Shown: piece after piece, positions 32,433-43,019 of the stretch | Position numbering within the stretch: the first letter of the stretch is position 1 | Layout: each line of letters opens with the position of its first letter | DNA from: Calvatia gigantea | Lineage: Eukaryota > Basidiomycota > Agaricomycetes > Agaricales > Lycoperdaceae | NCBI GenBank assembly: GCA_025093985.1 | Contig: JACAAK010000009.1 | Location: 3,348,001-3,412,000, forward strand | Reading direction: 5' to 3' | Length of the DNA stretch: 64,000 bases | Notes under the pieces: generated by a model | Told to the model about the DNA's origin: nothing | Database searches by the model: none | Seen by the model: only the letters and a program-made list of their open reading frames with translations | Program-made: the position numbers and the translations under genes

Positions 32433-34799
32433 ATGAATACACGTGAGCTTGACCCATGATCGTTTAAGTCACCATCCTGACCAGATTATGATTCCTAGGC
32501 TCACGGAAATCAACCACCCGCCGAAATCAGTCTGGCTTCTTCCATAATGCGAATCACTTTGTCGTTGACAGGTCAACGTTTATCGAAAATCGCGGCAAGA
32601 TTGTCCAACAATTCGCAATGGGGAACTCAGGTGGGCCAATTCTATTGGGGTTGCCACCGTCATGTTCAAACTAGTGTGGCACAGTGCTTGACCCCGTACT
32701 TGAACTTATCGCACCATACACCGACCCCGATGCTGCAGTCGACTCGAGCGCCCGATTCCCACCTCCGCTATGTCATCCGGGGACACGATTGCAAATTGGG
32801 GGAAGGTTAGCTGACTGGGTGTCTAACCCCAAGCGCCCATGGAGCATGATGTGGCTGCATGGTCCGGCTGGGACCGGGAAGTCCGCAGTCGCTCAAACTT
32901 TTGCTGAGCGCTGCACCACAAATGGGCGCTTGGGTGCTGCTTTCTTCTTTTCCCGCACCAACGGCCGCGACGACCCTGATACTGTTGTCCCGACCCTCGC
33001 ATATCAGCTGGCCGTCTGCCATCCCGACTACAAATCTCTCCTGACTGCCCAACTTGCTAACGATCCCCAATTGTTGCGCAAGGCACGTCACATCCAATTC
33101 AAACGGCTCATTGTTGAGCCATTCTCTCGGCTACAGGCCCAGAGGCGGAAGCGTATCCGAGAACCCTTTCTGATTGTGTTGGATGGATTGGATGAATGCA
33201 AAGGGGAAAGGGCCCAGCGGGACATTATCGAAATGGTTAGCGAGGTTGTGCGGCTAAAGAAGGATCTCCCTCTATTGTGGTTGATTTGCAGCCGACCAGA
33301 GGCTCACCTTAAGTATATTTTCTCGATGCCGGACTTTATGGTCAGCTGTGGGCGCGAGGAACTAGCAATAAACGCGGAGTCGATCGCTGATGTCGATTTG
33401 TATCTGCGGGATGGGTTGGCCGGAATCAGGGTCGAATTTCAGGATGTTACGACTCCGACGTGGCCGTCTGAAGCACAGGTCACCGAACTTTCGGTTAAGG
33501 CGTCTGGTCATTTCGCTTTCGCCGCAACTTCAATTAGATATGTCGGCGACCCGACGTTTGCCACGCCAATGACCCGGCTTGAAATTCTTTTGTCTTTCCT
33601 CAAGGGAATCAGAGCCGGGACGACCAACCCGCTCGAGGCTCTTGATGCTCTCTATACCCAAATCATCGAAGACGTACCAACACACGCTCTCCCGACAGTC
33701 AAGCGAATCCTTGGTTACTTCATCTTCCTATCAGATAACGACTACTTGGATTTCGTTCAGGGGCTTTGCAATTTCCTCCACATTGATCAAACCATGTTTT
33801 ATGGTGCTTTTCGAAAGCTTCATTCTGTGATTGATGTCCCCCCACCTGAAATGGCCTGCCACAGCCAGTTGCGTTTTTACCACACGTCGTTTGAGGACTA
33901 TCTTCGTGATCCCAACCGCTCAGGCAAATTTGTCATTGTAGAGCAGGACGCCAACCTCGACTATGCCAAGTCGTGTCTTTCGTGGTACAAGATTAACTTG
34001 GCACTCTTCCATTCCACTGATGGTATGTTTACAATCACAAGCCCCACTGGCAAGAAACTCACTGCACCTCAGAGCCCGCCTTTAACGCATCACATGAACA
34101 CGGAATCCTGCCCGACTTGAAGTGGACTTCGGGCACCGTTCAAGTAGAAATCTCGCGTGAGATCGTACGACTTGCTGAAAAGCACTGTTGGTGGGCATGC
34201 ACACAAGTGGACGAATGGGACGAAGTTCTTCTCTCCCAAATTCAAAACTTCGATTTTAGGTACATCCGAACAAGCGACCTCGCCGATGACTGGTGCGGTT
34301 TTGTAAACAAGTTATGGGAGGCTGTAAGCGTTGATCGCTACTAGTACCCTTCTTTTATTCCCTGCGCTCATAAATCCTTGTTACGTAGGGTTCCTCAAAC
34401 AATATCATTCGCACAGCGCCACACAACGAGGTGGATCTCCAATTGTTGGAACACGTGAGGTATATGACAATGCCTAGGCGGCCTGTTGAACCTGCTGGAT
34501 TTCCGCTGGACTTGGTATGTTGCCTTGCTCACCTCTGAACCTTTTCCTTAAACGGCGAGTAGCGCGGATCTACCCATACGCCGAGGAGAGAATACTTTAT
34601 CCTTGGATGTGGTTCGAACGCCGTCGTGTGCTGTTTTACTCGCACCTCCAAGCATCACCGATTCGACATACTGGATTGTGATGAGGCTTCCTCAAAGGAA
34701 CGGCTTGATGCCCATTTTGTTTGGCTTGAAAAGGAGGGGTTGTTCGAAGCAGATATTGTTGAAACAGGGGGAAAAGCGGGAAGTAGGAGCATCGTATAA
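32433..34799 (+). CDS. Intact STAND/NACHT NTPase (NLR-like), 697 aa
   Basis: Six exons join without a break: 32433-32442, 32499-32630, 32685-34022, 34073-34323, 34389-34514, 34563-34799. The N-terminus has FFHNANHFVVD and STFIENRGKIVQQF, a beta-type repeat common at the head of Agaricomycete STANDs, and then SSARFPPPLCHPGTR. Walker A is HGPAGTGKSAVAQ, Walker B LIVLDGLDEC, followed by WLICSRPEAHLKY, a winged-helix-like block (FYGAFRKLHSVIDVPPPE, RFYHTSFEDYL) and the C-terminal REYFILGCGSNAVV block. No ligand-sensing repeat domain follows, as in many mushroom NLRs. Such proteins are nucleotide-driven switches in recognition and cell-death pathways; the specific role here is unknown. A terminal-repeat element ends about 150 bp upstream. 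The first exon has only ten bases, so the start is the least certain part. Confidence 0.8.
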
Positions 34800-35859
34800 T
34801 GTATCTGGAATGTGTTTTCACCTACATGTTCGAGGAAATCATAACCATGTGGTTCTGGAGAGGCGTGTACGACGCGATACACATCGGTATTTGTTTAGGG
34901 AGGCAATAAACGCACAGCCTCGTGATCTTTTGAACTTCGACACAGTTTTGTGTTGAGGTGCTCTCACATGGTCCGGCCGGGATGCTTTTGTACCGACTGC
35001 TGCACTCAAATCTGGGACAGATTAGACCGGTAAAATAGTCGTCCTCGCATTCCTGGACATAATATTGGATGAACTTGTCCTCCTTGTCGTGCTGGTTGAA
35101 ATTGGCGGTTTAGGCTTCAACTCTCCAAGCATCGTGCGATCGTGGGTGTTTTCAATGACCTTCTCTTCGCTGGAATGACAGTTTTTGCCCCTTGCTTCGG
35201 GCTAGTGCCTATCACGGGCCCCCGTGGGGAGGTTGTCCTTCGGTAGAGTTATTGAGCTGCGATGATAAAAACTCTCTTGTGAGAGCTCTGTGCTTACTGA
35301 AATGTCAATCGTGTCCGTTTATATTGTATGTGAGCACACATTACGACATACGCACCCAATGAACATTCTTTCGGGGCCACTTATCGATGGTCTGTCTCAA
35401 ACGACCGTATTAATGGCCTACTCAGTTGGACCTATGTAGTCTCCCTCATTGTTTGCTTGTTCGGTGGACTGAGGGGTTCTCGGAGGTTATAGCGCCTATG
35501 AACTTACAACTAGCCTCTTCCTCCACGCTCTTATTCTTGCAACTTGTTACCGGAGAAGATGTTTGGGGAAACACAGGGCGAAAGTAAGCAACTTAGGGGC
35601 AGTGGGCGATTGACAAAGGGCATCGTTTCTGTTACGAACTGATACACGTACCCATGTCTTTGACGATAGTCTCTACGACTACTACAGTACGATATAATGG
35701 AAGTGCATCCACAATAGAGAGTATTAAGTCGCGCTTCAGTATCCACAGGTGATGATGCAAGGAAAGAATTACTGCGCAGAAAGCGTGCTAACACTCTCCC
35801 AATAGCTATGTTTATTGTTAGCCACAATCGGGGACAAACAGGGGGACAACAGATGGCAC
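34800..35859. other. Intergenic, nothing recognised
   Basis: About 1 kb between the STAND gene and the 3' end of the minus-strand carboxylesterase. Only short frames without motifs. Confidence 0.4.
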
Positions 35860-38093
35860 TCACGCACAACGCTCAAGGAGATTAGGCGCGGTCGTGATGG
35901 TGTGGAACACAGGAACGCCTGCATCCGTTTTGTTGAACAACATCTCCACCCTTTCCTTGTCACTCCATCTTGGCCATTGGGGAATGGTATTCGTAGGATC
36001 CCATTTGACATTTGGATCCAAGGCCAGAACGAAGTTCAAAAATGACTCGGCAAAGTTCTTGAGGAAGAGAGGATTGTTGAAACCCGGAGGGTGGCCAGGT
36101 GTACTGTGAAGGTTTCAGACTCATGTCCTTTAGGACTCTAAAACTTACCTGGGGAAATAGTAGCTAACATCCATACCATGTCCTCCAGGTGGAAGAGCAA
36201 ATTCACCCTGTTTCCAGTCAGCAGACGATCTCTTGTCATAGTTAATACAGGCCCCCCACCTTGAAGCCTTTATTTTTGAACGCGCGAAGCAAGAAATATG
36301 TTGGACAGATGAAAATAGCTAAGGGTGACAAATGAGTATCGAAAACAGGATGCATGGATGGCTGGCTTACATTCTCCCATAATAGCGACAGCTTGGTCGA
36401 TGGGACTCCCGACATTTGCATACTGGGCAGTACCAACAGCAACTTCGGGATCCCGGAAATCAGGGAATAAGTTGGCTAGGTACTCGGGGACTCGGATAGT
36501 GTCCGCAATTTTCATATCCACAAAAGCAGCACCTTCAAACGTGTTTGTAACGGTGAGGAGCGCCTCCTAGAGGGTAAAAAATAGCGGCTGGTTATCGTGG
36601 AAAAGCATCGGGAGTGGTAAGGGGAACCTACACCATTTACTTTGCCTTCTTGGAGAAGTTGGGTGGGCCGTTTGGTGATGAAACGTCCGTCTACCACGGG
36701 AACGAAAATGAATGTTCCGAAGAACCCACTATTCCCGATGTTGGTGTTCGCCTGCTGAAGCAGGCCAACGTCAACCTGTCTTAAGCATTCGAGGGCATCC
36801 TTGGCCGAAGAGCACCTATTAAAGCATGGAAATAGCGAATATTGGCCCGAGTATCTCAAACAACACACCCTGTTGCATTCGCCACTTCAGCGAATAATTG
36901 CTCATAACGCAAGTCGGTCAGTTCAAGGAATTAGTGACCTAAACCACTGGCTGACCTCAGGAATCCGATGATTGAACACATATTGGGAAGGAAGGAATGT
37001 CGAGCTGGTGATTGCTGCACGGAAGAGAGGGGGGCGGGTGTTTCCGTTGTTTGCAATAGCCTGCTGAAGGACAGATCCAGCGCCTTTAACGAATCAATAT
37101 GAAACTCCAATGCACCAACGACTAGCCTACCTGCTGATTCTCCCCAGATTACGACACTGCGTGGATCTCCATTAAACTTGCTGATCTATCGTTTAGTTAG
37201 CACTTGAATAAGGGTGCTACAAGAAGAACCGTACGTGACGTTGAACCCACTGTAGTGCAAACTGTTGGTCGACTAAAGGGCATATCAGTGTTCCATCTCT
37301 CCCAACAAATATGGGATTTACGCAGTCCCACATTCAGAGCGCCTTTGTCGTGAACCTTCTGACCGGCCAAAAAACCAAATACGCCAAGGCGATATTGGAT
37401 GATAACAGCCACAACACCCTCTCCAGCTTCACGAACTAAGTCATTACCATCGAAAATATCGGTACCGGTGGATCCGGAAGCACTTCCAGCCATGTAACCC
37501 CCACTAGAAGTCGGACGAAATCAGGGGGGATTTCCGAAGACACAAAAATGCGAACCCGTGAATCCAAACAACAACAGGTAAGTTCTTCTTTCTGGACATC
37601 GGGGTGATGACGCTACCCCATGTTCGACGCGAGGAGTTTACCATAGATAGTCAGCTTGTATATATTTGTAGTTGAGACACATACTTTAGGAAGAGGCAGT
37701 CCTCTGAGAAATCGGGAACCGTACGTTTCTGTCGGCCAGCATGGTCATGCGAAGGGAAAGGTGCCGTCGCTTGATTACCCCTCCCAGATTGCCAACATCT
37801 GTTTGGAAACGCAACGGCTTTCTGGATCCCGGGCGTTGTTTTGGGAAGTTGAGGTTCCCTCCAGCGAAATGTCCCTTCAAGTGAGTCGAATCACCAACAC
37901 AACTTGAATAACAAATGACCTACTCACCTGTTGGAGCTGAAGCAAATCGCATTCCCAGAAATTCGATATTTCCGGTTTCGTTGTTAAAGCTCCCTTCGTA
38001 CTTGGCATAACCCAGATCAACAACAGTAGTCGGTTTAGCCGCCTGTGCAATTGCAATAGACGACAAGTAAACAAAAGTCAATGATGGCCGCAT
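35860..38093 (-). CDS. Secreted type-B carboxylesterase/lipase, about 530 aa, 13 exons
   Basis: Alpha/beta hydrolase cleaving carboxylic esters, probably secreted. Start at 38093 with signal peptide MRPSLTFVYLSSIAIAQA. The chain reads FLGMRFASAPT, SEDCLFL, VVVWIHGGGYMAGSASG (oxyanion loop), VVAVIIQYRLGVFGFLAG, GALNVGL, then the nucleophile elbow VVIWGESAGAGS (catalytic Ser in GESAG), a TNTFEGAAF acidic region and GGHGMDVSYYFP with the likely catalytic His. It ends LERCA at 35862-35860. Twelve introns of about 46-70 bp, all GT/AG, join without frame loss; this is one of the cleanest genes in the window. Family members act on lipids, sterol esters or plant cell-wall esters; the substrate here is unknown. 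A TATAAA lies about 40 bp upstream of the ATG. Confidence 0.85.
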
Positions 38094-38129
38094 GATGCCC
38101 TGAGGTTCGTAGACCAGTACTCAGTCTTC

Positions 38130-38135
38130 TTTATA
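38130..38135 (-). promoter_or_regulatory. TATA box of the carboxylesterase gene
   Basis: TATAAA on the minus strand, about 37-42 bp upstream of the start codon at 38093. Position is close for a TATA box, implying a very short leader. Confidence 0.35.
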
Positions 38136-38915
38136 CCGGTTGGAAGGACTTTCGGTTACTTAAAGGGTCCAACGGTACTTTTAACTGTTCTTCGTGAGCA
38201 CAATTCGAACGACACAGGCCTGCGCTTATTAAACCGCTTTTGGGTGCGGTCCTCAGTCCGTTATCTCATGCTTTAGTATTGAGGAGACTTCTGGGGTCGG
38301 AATTCTTTTGGACTAATACTTCCATCATCGCACAACATATCTCCTGGAAAGTTTTACCACATTTGTTGGGGCGGAGCTGCGGACGTCGCCCCCTACACAA
38401 ATAGTACAGATTCCCTGCGATGTGAAGGGGAACGTGGGATTACGTTGGGCTCCTGAGAAAGCTTTGTTGAAAAATGGGAATGTGAACGCGCTCAACCGTG
38501 GTAGAGGGCAAATCGATGCTTTGAAGGGGGCCGACGGCGAGGAGATTGTATTGATGAGGCCTCGCCCTGTCTACTTGGTCATAATCAATCAACTTTGCTG
38601 GCAGACTCTCACCCTTAACCAAGGTCAGCCAGACTTTGGGGCTTACAAATAGACGCCAACCGACTCATCTGACGTTCCCCTCCGAGTTCCTCTTGGGCGA
38701 ATACTGGGCGATTTAAACAACAGAAATTGAATTTTGTTCCTGGTCAGGTCGAGAGAAAAACCCGGCCCAAGCGACTCCTCCAAAATGCCAAAAATCCTCT
38801 GACCACAAGAAGGAATGACAAACAATCAAACCAAAATAAGGTACTCCGAATTTTATTAGAAATCGCCAATGCGAAACGGCGTGTTATTCCTACGTTTATA
38901 TCGTCGCTTCCAAGA
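38136..38915. other. Intergenic
   Basis: Upstream region of the carboxylesterase and downstream flank of the DUF6593-like pseudogene. Nothing else recognised. Confidence 0.4.
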
Positions 38916-39712
38916 TCACATTATTGTGCAACAGCTCGTAACCGCCGTCGTTGTTGCGTTTGATATCACATTCTCAGCGACAGTTGGGCCAGCCTCCAAG
39001 CCAACGGCAGCGGCTTGCTGTCCAAACGTCTCTCAAGGGCCATCAACACTCTTGTGCACAGACGCGGCGGAAGCGAGAATAAGGACATACTCTTGCGAAG
39101 CTCGGGGAACGGGAGAGTAAATATGAGGAAAGTTTTCTCTTCATTGGGTATATCCACAAAGAACTTCAGCGTCACTGGTCTGTGCTCGGGCCCAAATCCA
39201 GTGTAAGTTGCGAGTGCCTGGCTTTCGCGCTTTGCCTTAATGGTAATGGGCGAGCAACGATGAGCTTCCCATCCCTCCAACCGACTCACCATTAAAATCC
39301 CGGACATAAGTTTAGCCCTGTGGTTTCCAGGCAGTCACGTCCAGTCGTGATAACTACGCCAGTGAACCATCTTGTGTACTACAATTACTCAAGTTACTCA
39401 CGGACTGGCCGTCCCGTAGGGCCTATGTTCACATTCCTTAAATATCCTTGATACCCTTCCAACGGAAACCTTCCTCATTTTCCAGTCAATTTCGCCTAGT
39501 ACGCTACTCGTGTCATCTTCACTTGTGATCAACGCCAAAGTTGTGAGCTCCATGAGGCCTCCTGTTCCCCCCGATGTGGAAATCTGGAACGTTGGAAGTG
39601 TTGGATCTTCTGGAATGATTTCACTGTTTCCTGGATCAGAACCCCAGAAGGTGTATACTTGGACCTTGAAGCGTCTGCTCGCTGGTGGGGCTGGCGCATT
39701 TGGTGCCAGCAT
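38916..39712 (-). pseudogene. DUF6593-like paralogue with one nonsense codon; CaaX end conserved
   Basis: Paralogue of the gene at 15677-16503 with the same exon plan. Shared blocks: PTLPTFQISTS versus PTFPTFQITTT, GEIDWKMRKVSVG versus GEINWKTKMITVG, LKFFVDIPNEEKTFLIF versus LKFSAEISNEEKVFLVL, and the tail TFGQ..ATTTAVTSCC. The second exon reads HDWT, then TGA at 39337-39335 where the paralogue has Trp in WTWPSGK, so a single TGG-to-TGA change probably inactivates it. The paralogue's ATG aligns with a GTG at 39721; the next ATG (39712) is taken as start. It ends SCCTIM, again a CaaX box (CTIM). Only one lesion is seen, so the loss is recent or compensated by an alternative splice. Confidence 0.6.
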
Positions 39713-41693
39713 CGTAGCCACTGATTAATGGCTGGGTGTAGGACTGACAAACAACGCGCGCAATTGGGAGCCATCATATATTTGGTATTCAACGCGGTCC
39801 CAGATCTTTGTCACGGACAGTTATGATCAAGCCCTACACGACGGGTTTGAACCAAAACTGGTCTACGCCCTTGCACATTCCGCCCCCGCGAATTGATACA
39901 GTACAAGAAACAAATTTTTCTAGAAGTTTTTCAACTAACGGCCTGTACCCTGGGGCGCGGGGAAAGTGAGAAGGATACTGCGTTTCCCCCGCTTCGGCGC
40001 TAGCATGGCTAGCACCAGATGAGGTAATGGTCAGATGAGGGGGTGGTGCCGATTCCGGGGAATGTGCAGTGCGCGGAAAGTGCCAAAGTTGACCAAACTC
40101 CATGTGGTGACCCGACCTGTTGGCTACATTCGTAGTCATTTGACTAGGATCAACATGTGTTCAAGGATACATCACCCCATTTGTCGCGAAGGGCAAACGT
40201 TCTCAGGTTTTGTAAATGTAATGAATTGCTACTTTGATTAAATATTAGGTAGTAGGAGCCGATGAGAGAGAGAGAAAGGAGGTGGGGGGAAGCGTACACG
40301 TGGTGAGGTAAATTGGTTGTGTTCACCACCACGTGTTAGGGTGCGATTTAAGCGGAGGTGTCTGTTGGGATATATTAGAAGGGAGCCTCGCAATAAGTAC
40401 GGGAATATGCCAATGCCTGTCTGGCGACCTTCCAGCAAGGCAATCAGAAACGAGAAGAGAGCAAAGCCAGGGCTCAATATAATAGATTTTGGAGTTAGCG
40501 TAGGGGTACTGGGACCGCATTTTCCAACGACACGAGTGTGTGACCCATAGGTTTTCAAACGAAGCAAAACGAAGCACTTCGCACCCCCCAACCAACATCT
40601 CGAAGTCGCAGCCAACCTTGAAGGACTTTATGCATCCAGTGGGCTGGTGTAAAAAGGGTGTAGGAATGGAGCCTATGAACCTGTGCTCCCAGTGCGAAGC
40701 TATCATATCACAGTGAGGGTTAACCAAAGCCTATTCTGCGACTTTGTCTGCAAGTTGAAGGCTGGGCATCGAGAAGGTGGCGAGGACTGTTACTGTGCCA
40801 AGTTACAGTCACACCAGGGTATGAGTGGGATGAGGTACGCCGAACGTAATAAATCAAGAGAACCTTGCACAAAATCATTATGCTGGTGATTAATGCGCGG
40901 TGGCCATTAATCTCGTTTTGGGAAGCAGCTGGCGTCCGTTTCGTTATTGGTGTGTAGAGTCCCCTAATCGCCCGCATTTCGCTCGAGACTGGTAACATCC
41001 CCAGTAGCAAGAGAAAGGTGCCGTTATCTTTTTCGTCTTTGGGGTGAAATTCGATATCTGCCCCGTTCGGGGTTGTGTCCTAACCACTAACGACGATTAC
41101 ACGTTAACTGGCCTTGGAAATTATGAGTGGTGTATGACTTATCGGCAACACGTTTGTTGGCTGGGCAGAGTGATATAGGTAATGAGGTGCGTTACATTTG
41201 TGATTCGTTGTTCAGTATTGTGTTTTTGTATGTACGCGGACTCGCAGATGGCTGTAAAAGTACAGCCAGTACAGCGGACAAGGACCTTGGCGTTGTGAAA
41301 TGGGAGTAGAATGCTTGGCGTTCCCAGAGGGCTGGGCTGATAAGGAAACCGCCCGTTTTCGCCGAGACTAGCCAAGGTAAGGATAACGGGATACGATAGT
41401 TAGACTTGGTCTTTGGAAGGATGCTGCTGTTCCAGCCGTATGTCGCTGAAAAGGATCCGTAAGGCGCTCTTTTTGGCGTACACTGAGGTCTTGTATAAAG
41501 TCGTAGTGTAGGGAGAGATTATGAGATGCTGACGGCCAGGGCTTTGACGGAAGAACCTTGTGATGGTGTCAATGACTTGAATGACGGTTACACAAGCCAA
41601 GCCAAGGAGCAGTTCTTGCCCTGGACCAATCAAAAAAGAAACTTAATGAATACGGGAAGGAGCTAAAAAGCCGCGAGGTGCACGTTAGCTCCC
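39713..41693. other. 2 kb without recognisable gene
   Basis: Short frames only. A small (AG)n-rich spot lies near 40263-40280. No repeats of the large families seen elsewhere in the window. Confidence 0.4.
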
Positions 41694-41700
41694 TATAATA
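41694..41700 (+). promoter_or_regulatory. TATA box of glycoprotein gene
   Basis: TATAATA about 45-50 bp upstream of the ATG at 41745, followed by a pyrimidine-rich leader (TTTTTTCGCTT). Confidence 0.4.
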
Positions 41701-41744
41701 CCCCGTAATACCCTCCACATTCCTTACACTCCGTTTTTTCGCTT

Positions 41745-42965
41745 ATGGCTGCCAAACTCTCAAAATTAGTTGGCCTGACTGCGTTTGCAGTGGCAGGGGC
41801 CAATGCCCAGGCGATCACTGGGACGTACCCTGCCACTCCTTTAGCCTCAAAAACTGGTTACACGTATCCCACTGGAGTTGTACGTTATTTTTTTTGGGTT
41901 CGCTTTTCAACGTGTCGTGTATTGAAAAAAAAAAACGACACAGCCATACAAAGTAGATACTGACGTTGGACTCATTCGCGGTCAACAAGCTGGCTACAAC
42001 ATTTGTAACTCGACTACCGAAGGCCAGAAATCCCTTTGCCAGACATCTTTCATCAACAGTATCGACGACTTTTGCCTTTGGGCTCCGATTGAACCGAACA
42101 GCGTCGTCGGGGATATTGAAGGAGAAATGATTGCGTGGTGTACCAAGCCTGGTCGTGGCACGCGCCTCATTCCCGACGGCGCGTTGTCTGGTGTGCAGTT
42201 TGTTAGGGCACCCGACTACGTGCAGGTTGTTGGGTTTGTGAACCAGGAGATGATCAATATTGCGGCTGGTGATTACGGAGGGGAAATGGACCCTCACGGA
42301 GCGGATTTGCGCGGTAACCCCATGGGAGGAATCATCTTCACGCAGCAGTTCGGCGGTCAGTGGACTCAGGTTGCCGAGTGGCACAAGTAAGTGGCCATAG
42401 CAATATTTGGCATTTTGGAGATGCTAATCTCTTGGAATGGCGTAGCTTCATAGGTGCAAACGCGTTTTGTCTCAAGGCTTGTGATCCGAGCAAACCGAAC
42501 GACGACAAGTTCTGTGAGCACATACTCGATAGGATTGGCTGTGCGTACAACGCGCCCAACAATGCCCGCAACGGCACGTTCGAGTCTTGTGACAGCGAAA
42601 ACCAAGATTACCCGGGTGTTTATACTGTTAATGGTGCTGTTCAGACGTACACTCAGCCTCCTGAAGCCCTTGGGCCTATCACTACAATGCCATACACCGC
42701 CCGTGTCCCAGCGTCGTCCAATTGTGTTCAGCATACCAGCGCTGCCATCTACACTGGTTTGCCGAAAATCGGCGCTGCTGCTGCTTCTTCGTCCGGCGCT
42801 AGTGCATCGACTGCCGGTAGTGGTCTATCATCTCGGCCTACAGGCAGTGTGACAGGAACTGCAGCGGGCGCAGGCAATACGTCAAGCTCAGGGCATGGGA
42901 CGACCGTGGGGATGGGGACGGCTGCGGTGATGATGATGAGTGTGATTACCTTGTTACTAGTTTGA
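41745..42965 (+). CDS. Macrofage-activating-glycoprotein-like, GPI-anchored cell-surface protein, 365 aa
   Basis: Three exons (41745-41879, 41944-42386, 42446-42965) join cleanly. A signal peptide (MAAKLSKLVGLTAFAVAGA) is followed by a Cys-containing globular domain with CNSTTEGQKSLCQTSF, DDFCLWAP, WCTKPGRGTRLIP, DPHGADLRGNPMGG, CLKACDPSKPNDDKFCEH, GCAYNAPNNARNGTFESC and GVYTVNG. A Ser/Ala/Gly-rich low-complexity tail ends in a hydrophobic segment (MGTAAVMMMSVITLLLV) typical of a GPI-attachment signal. This is the basidiomycete family usually named macrofage activating glycoprotein; it is a wall or surface protein of unknown biochemical role. It is the intact, more diverged member of three copies in the window (others at 13564-14804 and 47251-48476). 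Confidence 0.85.
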
Positions 42966-43019
42966 TCGTATTATACTTGTGTCCCGCGCTTGTGACTTTT
43001 ATCCACTACCATCAACATC

